Shown here: in pieces, positions 1-7,907 of the stretch
Position numbering within the stretch: the first letter of the stretch is position 1
Layout of the letters: each line of letters starts with the position of its first letter
The notes under the pieces: model-generated
The model's input: only the letters and a program-made list of their open reading frames with translations
What the model was told of the DNA's origin: nothing
Databases searched by the model: none
Assembly (NCBI GenBank): GCA_965209065.1
Contig: OZ242373.1
Span: 558,001-622,000, forward strand
Reading direction: 5' to 3'
Length of the DNA: 64,000 nt
Source of the DNA: CBDBUR01 sp965209065
Lineage (GTDB): Bacteria > Pseudomonadota > Alphaproteobacteria > JAPOUT01 > G958296285
Position numbers and translations under genes: made by a program

Positions 1-807
1 ATCGGGCGAGCGCATTGCCATATAGCGCACCATAATGTGCGGCTGTCCGATAGAGCCGACCCCGGCTATAATCCAACCGAGCACAAACAACATCGCGCCG
101 GAGGTGCCGTCAAAATAAGTGAATTCGCTAGGAAACCAATCGAGGTAAGTAGGTGAAATTTTATCAGCGGCGGAGATGAAGCTGCCGATGCCTCCCACTT
201 CAACAATGGCATAAATCATCAAGAGAAGCATCGTGAGGAGCATAATCACTGACTGGACGGCATCAGTCCAAATAGAGGCGCGCAAACCGCCAACCAAACA
301 ATAAGATAGAATAATCACGCCTCCCAGCAAGGAAGCCGCACCAATATTCCAGTCAAGAACAACCGACAGAGCTTTCCCACCCGCTTGTAATTGCGCCGCC
401 GCGTAAAGTCCAAGCAAGCCGAGCGTCAAAACCGCGCCAATAATTCTAACATAGGGATAATTCTTGCCACCCCAATGAGCAATCAGCTCAGGGAAAGTGG
501 TAGCCTGCCGCGCCACCGACTCCTTTTGTATTTTGTCATAAACAAAAAACGACATAATGAAATCGCCAAGCAGAAAGCCCAAAGCAAGCCAAATAGCATT
601 CAGCCCCTGCAGATAGGCAAGCCCGATAAAACCGATAAACATAAAGCCGCTATTGGTGGTCGCAGCAACAGAAAGAGCCGTCAAAATAGGAGGCATCTCG
701 CGCCCCGCCACGAGATAATCGTCGTCGGTGTGAGGCGTGCCGCGCGCCGCCCAAATGCCGACACCCACAAAAATAAGAAGAAAAAACGCAAAACTCGCGA
801 TAAGCAT
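1..807 (-). CDS. Sodium/solute symporter (PutP-like), partial
   Basis: This is the N-terminal part of a sodium:solute symporter (SSS family) on the minus strand, cut by the window edge. Reading back from 807, the protein is strongly hydrophobic with repeated membrane helices. It contains an early ATTNSGFMFIG stretch and a GSIGQPHIMVRYMA segment, which resembles the Gly-Gln-Pro-His region of PutP (proline permease). I infer a sodium-coupled importer of proline or a similar small solute in the inner membrane. An ATG at 816 is also in frame, but the AAGGA sequence lies at a good distance only from the ATG at 807. The gene is divergent from nadE. Substrate is uncertain. Confidence 0.8.
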   Translation of the reverse strand, partial: MLIASFAFFLLIFVGVGIWAARGTPHTDDDYLVAGREMPPILTALSVAATTNSGFMFIGFIGLAYLQGLNAIWLALGFLLGDFIMSFFVYDKIQKESVARQATTFPELIAHWGGKNYPYVRIIGAVLTLGLLGLYAAAQLQAGGKALSVVLDWNIGAASLLGGVIILSYCLVGGLRASIWTDAVQSVIMLLTMLLLMIYAIVEVGGIGSFISAADKISPTYLDWFPSEFTYFDGTSGAMLFVLGWIIAGVGSIGQPHIMVRYMAMRSPD

Positions 808-867
808 ACCTGCCATCCTTTTTACAACCTATACCATAAGCAGATAAAAAAGGCTATAAAATATAAT

Positions 868-2538
868 ATGGACGATAACCTAAAATTGGTGGTGAGCCAG
901 CAAAACCCGCTCGTGGGTGATGTTTGGGGCAATGTAAACAAAGTAAGCCACGCCATCAAAGAGGCGCGCGCGCAAGACGCTGACCTCGTGCTATTCAGCG
1001 AGTTGTTTCTGTCGGGCTATCCGCCAGAGGACTTGGTGCTTCACGCGAACTTTATCGCTGATGTTGCAAAGGGCATAGAGCTTATCGCGCAGGAGACAAA
1101 AGAAGGCAAGACCGCCTGTCTGGTCGGTGCGCCCTATTATGATAAGGACAAAGAGAAACTTTATAATGCCGCTTTTTTATTGGAGGCGGGCAAGGTGGCT
1201 TACAGGGTAGATAAGCAGCACCTGCCAAACTATGATGTGTTTGATGAGATGAGGGTTTTTGCTAAAGGCGCTACGCCACGCGCGCCCTTTATGTTTCGCG
1301 GAATGCGTTTAGCCATTCGCATTTGTGAGGATATTTGGGAGGAGCAGGTTGAAGCCATCAAGGATAGCGACTTGCTTATCGTTCTCAATGGTTCGCCTTA
1401 TGAGGAGGGCAAGCCTCAAAAGCGGCTTTATCATTGTGAGGCGCAGGTAGATAAAAATAAAATTCCGCTGGTTTATGTTAATCAGGTTGGCGGACAAGAC
1501 GAGCTCGTTTTTGATGGCGGCTCTTTTGTTTTATCAAAAGACAAGACTTGTATTGCGCGGTTGCCCTCGTGGCAAGAGGCGAACCTCTTAACCGAGTGGC
1601 AAAAAACTAGCGCAGGGTGGCAGGCGACTCCGCTTGCGGAAAATCCTAAACAAGAAGGCGAGCAAGAAGCCACGTGGCAAGCGCTTACGCTGGGCTTGCG
1701 CGATTACGTGAATAAAAACGGCTTCAAGAGCGTTGTTTTGGGTTTGAGCGGCGGCATTGATAGCGCCTTCGTGGCGGCGCTGGCGTGCGATGCGCTCGGT
1801 GCGGCGCGCGTGCATTGCGTGCGCTTGCCTTCGCGCTACACTGCGCAAGAGAGTCAAGACGATGCGCAAAAGTGCGCGGACGCTTTAGCCGTCAGGCTCG
1901 ACACGATAGAAATTGAACCTCTGGTGCTTGTGGCGGAGAAATCCCTCGCGCCTCTTTTCAGCGGTGCGACCCGCGACCTGACCGAAGAAAATATTCAATC
2001 GCGCTTGCGCGGGCTTTTGCTGATGGCGCTTTCCAATAAATTTGGTGCGATGTTGCTTTCCACCGGTAATAAGTCGGAGATGTCGGTTGGCTACGCCACG
2101 CTTTACGGCGATATGAACGGCGGCTTCAATCCGATTAAAGATGTTTATAAAATGGAAGTTTATGCTTTGGCGGAATGGCGCAATAAAAACTTTCCGCAAC
2201 GCGCACTGGGTAAAGAGGGCGAGGTTATTCCTAAAAACATTATCACCAAAGCGCCAAGTGCCGAGCTACGTGAAAATCAAAAGGACGAAGATTCCTTACC
2301 GCCTTACGAAACGCTTGACAATATTTTACAAAAGCTAATTGATATAGAAATGCCTTTAGCGAAAATTGTCGCCAGCGGACATAAGCCAGAGGTGGTTCAG
2401 CATATTGCTAGACTTGTGCGCCTCGCCGAGTATAAGCGGAGGCAATCGCCACCGGGCGTGCGTTTAAGCAAGCGCAACTTCGGCAAGGCGAGACGCTATC
2501 CCATCACTAACGCTTATAAAGCAGAAGAAAACTTATGA
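868..2538 (+). CDS. nadE: Glutamine-dependent NAD+ synthetase
   Basis: This enzyme makes NAD+ from nicotinic acid adenine dinucleotide, ATP and glutamine in the cytosol. The 556-residue protein has an N-terminal nitrilase-type glutaminase domain with the expected Glu45, Lys116 and Cys153 (in RICEDIW). A C-terminal synthetase domain follows, with the ATP pyrophosphatase loop SGGIDS at 294-299 and a later STGNKSEMSVGYATLYGDM segment. I chose the ATG at 868 because the nitrilase fold begins directly after it (LKLVVSQQNPLVGD). The reading frame stays open far upstream, but that part lies over the divergent symporter gene and has no family similarity. No strong ribosome binding site is visible; TATAAAATATAAT abuts the start, so a very short leader is possible. 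gltX follows after 10 nt. Confidence 0.95.
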   Translation: MDDNLKLVVSQQNPLVGDVWGNVNKVSHAIKEARAQDADLVLFSELFLSGYPPEDLVLHANFIADVAKGIELIAQETKEGKTACLVGAPYYDKDKEKLYNAAFLLEAGKVAYRVDKQHLPNYDVFDEMRVFAKGATPRAPFMFRGMRLAIRICEDIWEEQVEAIKDSDLLIVLNGSPYEEGKPQKRLYHCEAQVDKNKIPLVYVNQVGGQDELVFDGGSFVLSKDKTCIARLPSWQEANLLTEWQKTSAGWQATPLAENPKQEGEQEATWQALTLGLRDYVNKNGFKSVVLGLSGGIDSAFVAALACDALGAARVHCVRLPSRYTAQESQDDAQKCADALAVRLDTIEIEPLVLVAEKSLAPLFSGATRDLTEENIQSRLRGLLLMALSNKFGAMLLSTGNKSEMSVGYATLYGDMNGGFNPIKDVYKMEVYALAEWRNKNFPQRALGKEGEVIPKNIITKAPSAELRENQKDEDSLPPYETLDNILQKLIDIEMPLAKIVASGHKPEVVQHIARLVRLAEYKRRQSPPGVRLSKRNFGKARRYPITNAYKAEENL

Positions 2539-2548
2539 TAGGGCACTT

Positions 2549-3826
2549 ATGATAAAGGTGCGCTTTGCTCCATCTCCAAGCGGCTATTTGCATTTAGGCA
2601 ATGCGCGCACGGCTTTGCTCAACTTTTTGTTTGCCAAAACAGAAGGCGGCACATTCATTCTGCGCATGGACGATACCGATGACACGCGTTCAACACAAGA
2701 ATACGCCCACGCGATAGAAGAGGATTTGCGCTGGCTCGCGGTGGAATGGGAGGATTCTTTTAAGCAATCCACGCGGTTTGGGGAGTATCAGCAGGCGGTA
2801 GAGAAGCTGAAATCTTTGGGCTTGCTCTATGCTTGTTATGAAAGCGAGGAGGAGCTGGCACTCGCGCGGCGAGCGGCACTCCAAGCCAAACGCGCGCCGG
2901 TGTATAACCGCAAAGCGTTGGAACTCACGCCCACCGACCGCCAAAGCATCGAGGCGCAAGGCATCAAACCGCACTGGCGCTTTAAGCTATCGCACCAAAA
3001 GGTGGATGTGGTTGATTTACTTCACGGCACAACTGCTATTGCCACGAACAGCCTTTCCGACCCGGTGTTGATTCGCGCGGACGGCAGGTTTTTATACACC
3101 CTGCCGAGCGTGCTAGACGACTTAGATTATGGGATTACCCACATTATACGCGGCGACGACCACCTCACGAACAGCGCGGTGCAAGTGGAGCTCGCGCGCG
3201 CTTTGGGTGGCGACGCGCCCATCTTCGCGCACCACCCCTTGATGGTGAATGAGGACGGCAGCCCTCTGTCTAAGCGCAACCAAGATTTTTCTCTGCGCGC
3301 TTTTAGAGACGAAGGCTTTGAACCCGAAGCTATCACCGCGCTTTTGGTTGGCGAAGAATTTGATTTTCAGCAACAAGCGAAACACAATGTGCGCTATGAG
3401 CGCAAACGGTTAGAAAAAATAAATAGCGGTCTTATTCATAAAATGGATTGGGAAAAAGTAAAAGCGCGCTTGCCTTTAGAGATAAGCCAAAACGATTGGC
3501 AAGGTTTGAGGCATAACCTAACTTTCATTAAAGATGCAGAATTATGGCACAGCATTATTTATGGCGAGCCAGCACTCCCGCAGCAAAAGGAGGAGCAGGC
3601 TTTTCTACAAACAGCCTTAAGGCTTTTACCTCAAGCACCGCTGGACGAAAACAGCTGGGGAGAATGGACGAAAGCACTTTCAGATGCGACCGGTCGTAAG
3701 GGCAAGGCATTATACTTGCCGTTGCGCCTCGCGCTTACAGGGCAAGACAAGGGACCAGAAATGAAAAATATGATAGAATTATTAGGATATGAAAAAATTA
3801 AGAAGCGTTTAAGTATTTCGCTATAG
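2549..3826 (+). CDS. gltX: Glutamyl-tRNA synthetase (short GltX2-type)
   Basis: This is a class I aminoacyl-tRNA synthetase that charges tRNA with glutamate. The HIGH-type signature appears as HLGN (residues 15-18, in SGYLHLGNART), and the KMSKS-type loop appears as PLSKRN (239-244). At 425 residues it is shorter than the usual 460-490, and the C-terminal anticodon-binding part is reduced. The sequence resembles the second GltX paralogue found in many alphaproteobacteria, where one copy charges tRNA-Glu and the other may mischarge tRNA-Gln for the amidotransferase route. Which role this copy has cannot be told here. It sits 10 nt after nadE and 18 nt before cimA, probably in one transcript. 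Confidence 0.93.
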   Translation: MIKVRFAPSPSGYLHLGNARTALLNFLFAKTEGGTFILRMDDTDDTRSTQEYAHAIEEDLRWLAVEWEDSFKQSTRFGEYQQAVEKLKSLGLLYACYESEEELALARRAALQAKRAPVYNRKALELTPTDRQSIEAQGIKPHWRFKLSHQKVDVVDLLHGTTAIATNSLSDPVLIRADGRFLYTLPSVLDDLDYGITHIIRGDDHLTNSAVQVELARALGGDAPIFAHHPLMVNEDGSPLSKRNQDFSLRAFRDEGFEPEAITALLVGEEFDFQQQAKHNVRYERKRLEKINSGLIHKMDWEKVKARLPLEISQNDWQGLRHNLTFIKDAELWHSIIYGEPALPQQKEEQAFLQTALRLLPQAPLDENSWGEWTKALSDATGRKGKALYLPLRLALTGQDKGPEMKNMIELLGYEKIKKRLSISL

Positions 3827-3844
3827 ATTTTATTACAAGAGAAT

Positions 3845-5443
3845 ATGGAAAGGCTTTATATATTTGATACCACCTTGCGTGACGGCGCGCAGACACAAGG
3901 CATTAGCTTTAGTGTCGCGGATAAGCACGAGATAGCCAAGATGCTAGACGCGCTCGGTGTCGATTTCATTGAGGGCGGCTGGCCTGGCGCGAACCCGACC
4001 GATAGTCGTTTTTTTGATGACGCGCCGCAAGGGCTCAAGGCTTGCTTTGTTGCTTTCGGTATGACCGCGCGCGCTGACCGCTCGGCGGAGAATGATCCGA
4101 GCCTCGCGCCTATTCTCAAAAGCACGGCGGACGCCGGGTGCTTGGTTGCCAAGAGCTGGGACTATCACGTCAAGACCGCGCTTGAAGTGAGCCTCGAGGA
4201 TAATTTAGATAGCATCACGAAATCTATCAAAGCCCTCATCGCGAGTGGCAAGCGCGCGATGCTGGATGCCGAGCATTTCTTTGACGGCTTCAAGGCGAAC
4301 CCAAGCTATGCGACCGATTGTCTCGCGGCGGCTTTTGAGGCGGGCGCAGAGTGGCTTGTCCTATGCGACACCAACGGCGGCACCTTGCCGAACGAGATTT
4401 ATGATATTACCAAGCAGATTAAAACGAGCCGCCCTGAATTTAATCTTGGCATTCACGCGCATAATGATACCGGCAATGCGGTTGCTAATTCGCTTGCGGC
4501 GGTTCAAGCCGGCGCGCGCCAAGTGCAAGGCACGTTGAACGGACTGGGCGAACGCTGCGGTAATGCTAATCTTGTAAGCCTCTTGCCAACGCTTGTGTTG
4601 AAAAAACAATTTGCCGAAAATTTCCAAACGGGCATCACGCCAGATGCGTTAAAAAAAATAACTGCCTTGTCTCGTCAATTTGACGATATTATCAATCGCC
4701 GTCCAAATCGTTATGCGCCTTATGTTGGTAGCTCGGCGTTTGCTCATAAGGGAGGCTTGCATGTCTCGGCGGTTGTGAAAGATGCTGCCACTTATGAGCA
4801 TATCCCGCCTGATCAAGTCGGCAATCGGCGACAAATTCTTGTTTCTAATCAGGCGGGGCGCGCGAACCTGATGGAGAGACTCCAAGGGCTTGAGCTGCCC
4901 CAAGCGCTCATTCCAAAAGATAGCTCTGATTCAAGAGTGCAGTTTTTACTCAGCGAATTAAAGCAGAAAGAAGATGAGGGCTATTCTTACGAGGATGCCG
5001 AAGCGAGTTTCGCGCTGTTGGCATGGCAAGTGCTCGGTGATGTTCCGCAGCTCATTAAGATAAATTCTTTTCGCGTGCTGGTAGAAAAAAGGCAGAACGC
5101 TCTAGGGCAGGAGGTTTTGGTGTCCGAAGCGATTGTCAAAACCACGCACGACGGCAAAGAAGAAGCCCATTATGGCGAAGGCGAGGGTCCTATCCACGCG
5201 CTCGACCAAGCCTTGCGCGAGAGCTTGCCCGAATACAAAAAAATTCTCCAGCAGATAAAGCTGGTTGATTATAAAGTGCGTATTCTCAATATGGGCGCGG
5301 AGGCGATTACGCGCGTTGTCATTGAAAATGAAAATCTAGAAGGGCGGCGCTGGCGTTCGCTTGGCATTTCGCCGAACATTATTGACGCTTCTTTCAAGGC
5401 GCTAGTTGATGGTATGACCTTCCATTTAATGAGGAAGCAATAA
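3845..5443 (+). CDS. cimA: (R)-citramalate synthase
   Basis: The enzyme condenses pyruvate with acetyl-CoA to (R)-citramalate, the first step of the threonine-independent route to isoleucine. The 532-residue protein starts with the HMGL-like TIM barrel motif FDTTLRDGAQT. It has the metal-binding GIHAHNDTGNAVANS segment and the NGLGERCGNANL signature, and ends in a LeuA-type allosteric dimer domain. Length and the early SVADKHEIAKMLDALGVDFIEGGWPGANP stretch favour citramalate synthase over 2-isopropylmalate synthase. The C-terminal domain is the usual site of isoleucine feedback inhibition. Its TAA stop overlaps the ATG of the next gene by one base. Confidence 0.93.
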   Translation: MERLYIFDTTLRDGAQTQGISFSVADKHEIAKMLDALGVDFIEGGWPGANPTDSRFFDDAPQGLKACFVAFGMTARADRSAENDPSLAPILKSTADAGCLVAKSWDYHVKTALEVSLEDNLDSITKSIKALIASGKRAMLDAEHFFDGFKANPSYATDCLAAAFEAGAEWLVLCDTNGGTLPNEIYDITKQIKTSRPEFNLGIHAHNDTGNAVANSLAAVQAGARQVQGTLNGLGERCGNANLVSLLPTLVLKKQFAENFQTGITPDALKKITALSRQFDDIINRRPNRYAPYVGSSAFAHKGGLHVSAVVKDAATYEHIPPDQVGNRRQILVSNQAGRANLMERLQGLELPQALIPKDSSDSRVQFLLSELKQKEDEGYSYEDAEASFALLAWQVLGDVPQLIKINSFRVLVEKRQNALGQEVLVSEAIVKTTHDGKEEAHYGEGEGPIHALDQALRESLPEYKKILQQIKLVDYKVRILNMGAEAITRVVIENENLEGRRWRSLGISPNIIDASFKALVDGMTFHLMRKQ

Positions 5444-6408
5444 TGCTTGTTCGCGCTTCTTTGCTCCTGTTGGCTTTGTTAGCAGGGTTTTTTCTTTGGT
5501 TTTATTTTCAAGACAACCCGAAGCCGCAACCTGCGCAAGCGAAGGGGGTCCTCCCTACCTTTGACACCGTGCGCATTGATAAAGAAAAGACCGCTGTTCT
5601 GGCAGGACGCTCCGCTCCTTTTGCGCTGGTGAGCTTAATGCATGATGATAAGATGCTAGGCAACAGGTTGCTCGGCAACAAGTTGCTCGGCAACAAGTTG
5701 CTCGGCAACAAGTTGCTTGATAACAAGTTATTGGGTAGTGCGCATGCCTCGGCGCGCGGCGAGTGGGTGATGGTTATTGATAAACCTCTAACACTCAATG
5801 CGCTTTCCTATTTAAGGCTACGGAGCAAGAACCGCGCGGGCGAGGTCGTGCTTTCTGACGAGATTGTCACGCTTAGCGCGAGTAATCCGCCTTATGTGGT
5901 GCTGACGAAACCCAATGGCTCAGAGGTTTTACAATCAAGCTTTTCCGAACTGGGCGATGTTCTGCTGGAAACGATAGACTATGACGAAAATAAGAATGCT
6001 ATTTTTTCAGGCAGAGCACGCGCGCAAGCGCAAGTGTTCCTTTATTATAACAATCAGTTTATCGGTCAAGCGAGGGCGGGGCAAAATGATAAATGGCAGA
6101 TAAAGGCGAAGGATATTGCCGCGGGCAAGGGTGTCGTGCGCTTGGATTTGCTAGGAGAGAAGGGCGAAATTCTAGCGCGCTTAGAGCTGCCGGTTGCTAT
6201 TGAAGTAGCGCAAAAGATTGAACCACAGGTGGAACACAAGGTGAAACCACAGGTCCTCATTCAAGCAGGCGATAGCTTATGGAAAATCGCGCGAAATTTA
6301 TATGGCAAAGGCACGCTTTATACGATAATCTATGAATATAACAAAGATAATATCAAAGACCCCAATTTGATTTATCCTGGTCAGGTATTCCAAACCCCCA
6401 ACCAATAG
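5443..6408 (+). CDS. LysM-domain envelope protein with LLGNK repeats
   Basis: A 321-residue protein with an N-terminal membrane helix (about residues 1-22) and a C-terminal LysM peptidoglycan-binding domain (about residues 270-318, beginning QAGDSLWKIARNLYG and ending LIYPGQVF). The middle looks like bacterial Ig-like beta domains. It is probably anchored in the inner membrane and binds the cell wall. An unusual tandem run of the pentapeptide LLGNK lies near residues 71-98. It resembles the LysM proteins that follow unrelated metabolic genes in other alphaproteobacteria; the exact role is unknown. It overlaps cimA by one base and ends 7 nt before psd. Confidence 0.8.
   Translation: MLVRASLLLLALLAGFFLWFYFQDNPKPQPAQAKGVLPTFDTVRIDKEKTAVLAGRSAPFALVSLMHDDKMLGNRLLGNKLLGNKLLGNKLLDNKLLGSAHASARGEWVMVIDKPLTLNALSYLRLRSKNRAGEVVLSDEIVTLSASNPPYVVLTKPNGSEVLQSSFSELGDVLLETIDYDENKNAIFSGRARAQAQVFLYYNNQFIGQARAGQNDKWQIKAKDIAAGKGVVRLDLLGEKGEILARLELPVAIEVAQKIEPQVEHKVKPQVLIQAGDSLWKIARNLYGKGTLYTIIYEYNKDNIKDPNLIYPGQVFQTPNQ
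5654..5734 (+). repeat. 15-bp in-frame tandem repeat encoding LLGNK
   Basis: The unit TTGCTCGGCAACAAG is repeated in frame inside the LysM gene: three identical or near-identical copies flanked by diverged ones (an upstream CAACAGG variant and a downstream TTGATAACAAG variant). The product is about five LLGNK-like pentapeptides. The identical central copies suggest recent slippage and possible length variation between strains. Confidence 0.9.
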
Positions 6409-6415
6409 GAGCAAC

Positions 6416-7111
6416 ATGACAAGCTTTTTACCTAAAATTCATAAAGAAGGCTATTTATTCATCGGAGTTTTTTTTCTGATAACTTTATTTTTGTTTCTGT
6501 TATGGATACCCTTGGGCTGGCTCGGTGTTATTTTAACGATATGGTGCTGCTATTTTTTTCGCGACCCTGAGCGGATTCACCCGCAAATAAAGCGCGCATG
6601 GGTTGCGCCGGCAGATGGAGTCATTTGCTCTATTGCTAAAATGAATTTACCCGAAGAGGTGCGCCGTGATGACCAGAGCGAATATCATCGTGTTAGTATT
6701 TTTATGAATGTTTTTAATTGCCATATCAACCGCGCACCCTATGGCGGCAAGATAGAATATATCGATTATGTGCGCGGGGCTTTTTTCAATGCCTCGTGGG
6801 ATAAGGCGAGCGCGCAAAACGAGAGGCAGCATTTAACCTTGCGCTCTTTAGATGGGGATAAGTTTGTGGTTACTCAAATAGCAGGGCTTGTGGCGCGGCG
6901 CATTGTCTGCTGGACGACAATGGGCACAAACTTACAACTTGGCGAGCGCTTTGGTATGATAAGGTTTGGTAGCCGTGTTGATGTTTATCTGCCCGCGCAT
7001 ATTGAGCCTATTGTGCAGTTAGGGCAAATTACCATCGGTGGCGAAACGATTATCGGGCTTGCCGCCGCTACAGCTACAGGAATAAAAGAGGAAGAAAGCC
7101 GTGCCGAATGA
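6416..7111 (+). CDS. psd: Phosphatidylserine decarboxylase
   Basis: This inner-membrane enzyme decarboxylates phosphatidylserine to phosphatidylethanolamine. The 231-residue protein is the short class. It has two N-terminal membrane segments, the FFRDPER motif near residue 48, the VAPADG motif near 63-68, and the self-processing site Gly185-Ser186 in RFGSRVDVYLP. Cleavage there gives the alpha subunit with its N-terminal pyruvoyl cofactor. pssA starts inside its last codons, so substrate supplier and user are translated together. GAGCAAC lies ahead of the start. Confidence 0.95.
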   Translation: MTSFLPKIHKEGYLFIGVFFLITLFLFLLWIPLGWLGVILTIWCCYFFRDPERIHPQIKRAWVAPADGVICSIAKMNLPEEVRRDDQSEYHRVSIFMNVFNCHINRAPYGGKIEYIDYVRGAFFNASWDKASAQNERQHLTLRSLDGDKFVVTQIAGLVARRIVCWTTMGTNLQLGERFGMIRFGSRVDVYLPAHIEPIVQLGQITIGGETIIGLAAATATGIKEEESRAE

Positions 7112-7907
7112 TTCTGAAAACAAACTACACGTTGTAGAAAATACTGATTTCCAAGAAGAGAAAAAAGTAAGAAATAACCTTTGGCGGATTCCTAAAATAT
7201 CGGCTTTGCGTCTTTTGCCGTCAGCGCTGACTATTTTTGCGATGTTCTTAGGGTTTGCTTCTATTCAATTTGCTTTTTTAGGTCGCTTTGAGCTTGTTGT
7301 CGGGCTTATTTTTATTTCGGCGGTTTTAGATATGCTAGACGGCAGGGTCGCGCGGTTTGTGAGTCAAGAAAGCCGCATTGGTGCGCAACTGGATTCGCTT
7401 GCTGACTTTCTAAATTTTGGTATAGCGCCTGCCTTTGCCGCTTGGCACTGGAACTTAAAAGAGTTTGGCGATTTAGGCTGGGGGCTTGCGTTTTTATTTA
7501 CTCTGTGTTGCGCCTTGCGTCTCGCGCGCTTTAACGCTTCTTTGGAGGAGGACGAAGCCTATTCCAAAAAGTATTTTCAAGGTGTTCCAGCACCGGCGGC
7601 GGGATTGCTTCTTTTCATGCCGATGGTAATGAGCTTTTTAGGAATTCAGAATGAGGTTTTTCTCGATACGATGATGCTTATTTTCACCATTGGCGTGGCT
7701 TTGTTGATGGTTAGCTCTATCCCGACTTTCTCAGCTAAGAACCTGCGCTTGAGGTTTCCGCGCACCAATTTTGTGCCGGTTTTATTGGGGGCTTCTTTTG
7801 TTAGCGTGTTGGCTTTCAATTTTCCTTTTGTCGCTCTTTTACTGCTGGGGGTTGCCTATCTGGCTTCTATTCCTTGGACGATTTATTGCCACTATTATTC
7901 AGATTAG
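7101..7907 (+). CDS. pssA: CDP-diacylglycerol-serine O-phosphatidyltransferase
   Basis: An integral membrane enzyme that makes phosphatidylserine from CDP-diacylglycerol and serine, feeding Psd. The CDP-alcohol phosphatidyltransferase signature is complete: Asp80-Gly81, Ala84-Arg85, Gly94, Asp98 and Asp102, in LDMLDGRVARFVSQESRIGA and the residues just after it. Several membrane helices follow, and the first 35 residues are a polar cytosolic extension. The start is GTG at 7101, supported by GAGGAAG six bases upstream; it overlaps psd by 11 nt. The last codons overlap the stop of the convergent RND pump gene by four bases, leaving no room for a terminator between them. Confidence 0.94.
   Translation: MPNDSENKLHVVENTDFQEEKKVRNNLWRIPKISALRLLPSALTIFAMFLGFASIQFAFLGRFELVVGLIFISAVLDMLDGRVARFVSQESRIGAQLDSLADFLNFGIAPAFAAWHWNLKEFGDLGWGLAFLFTLCCALRLARFNASLEEDEAYSKKYFQGVPAPAAGLLLFMPMVMSFLGIQNEVFLDTMMLIFTIGVALLMVSSIPTFSAKNLRLRFPRTNFVPVLLGASFVSVLAFNFPFVALLLLGVAYLASIPWTIYCHYYSD

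Noticed and set aside
391..867. N-terminal extension of nadE by 159 residues
   Set aside because: It lies antisense over the symporter gene, has a basic low-complexity composition, and the nitrilase domain begins exactly at the ATG at 868.
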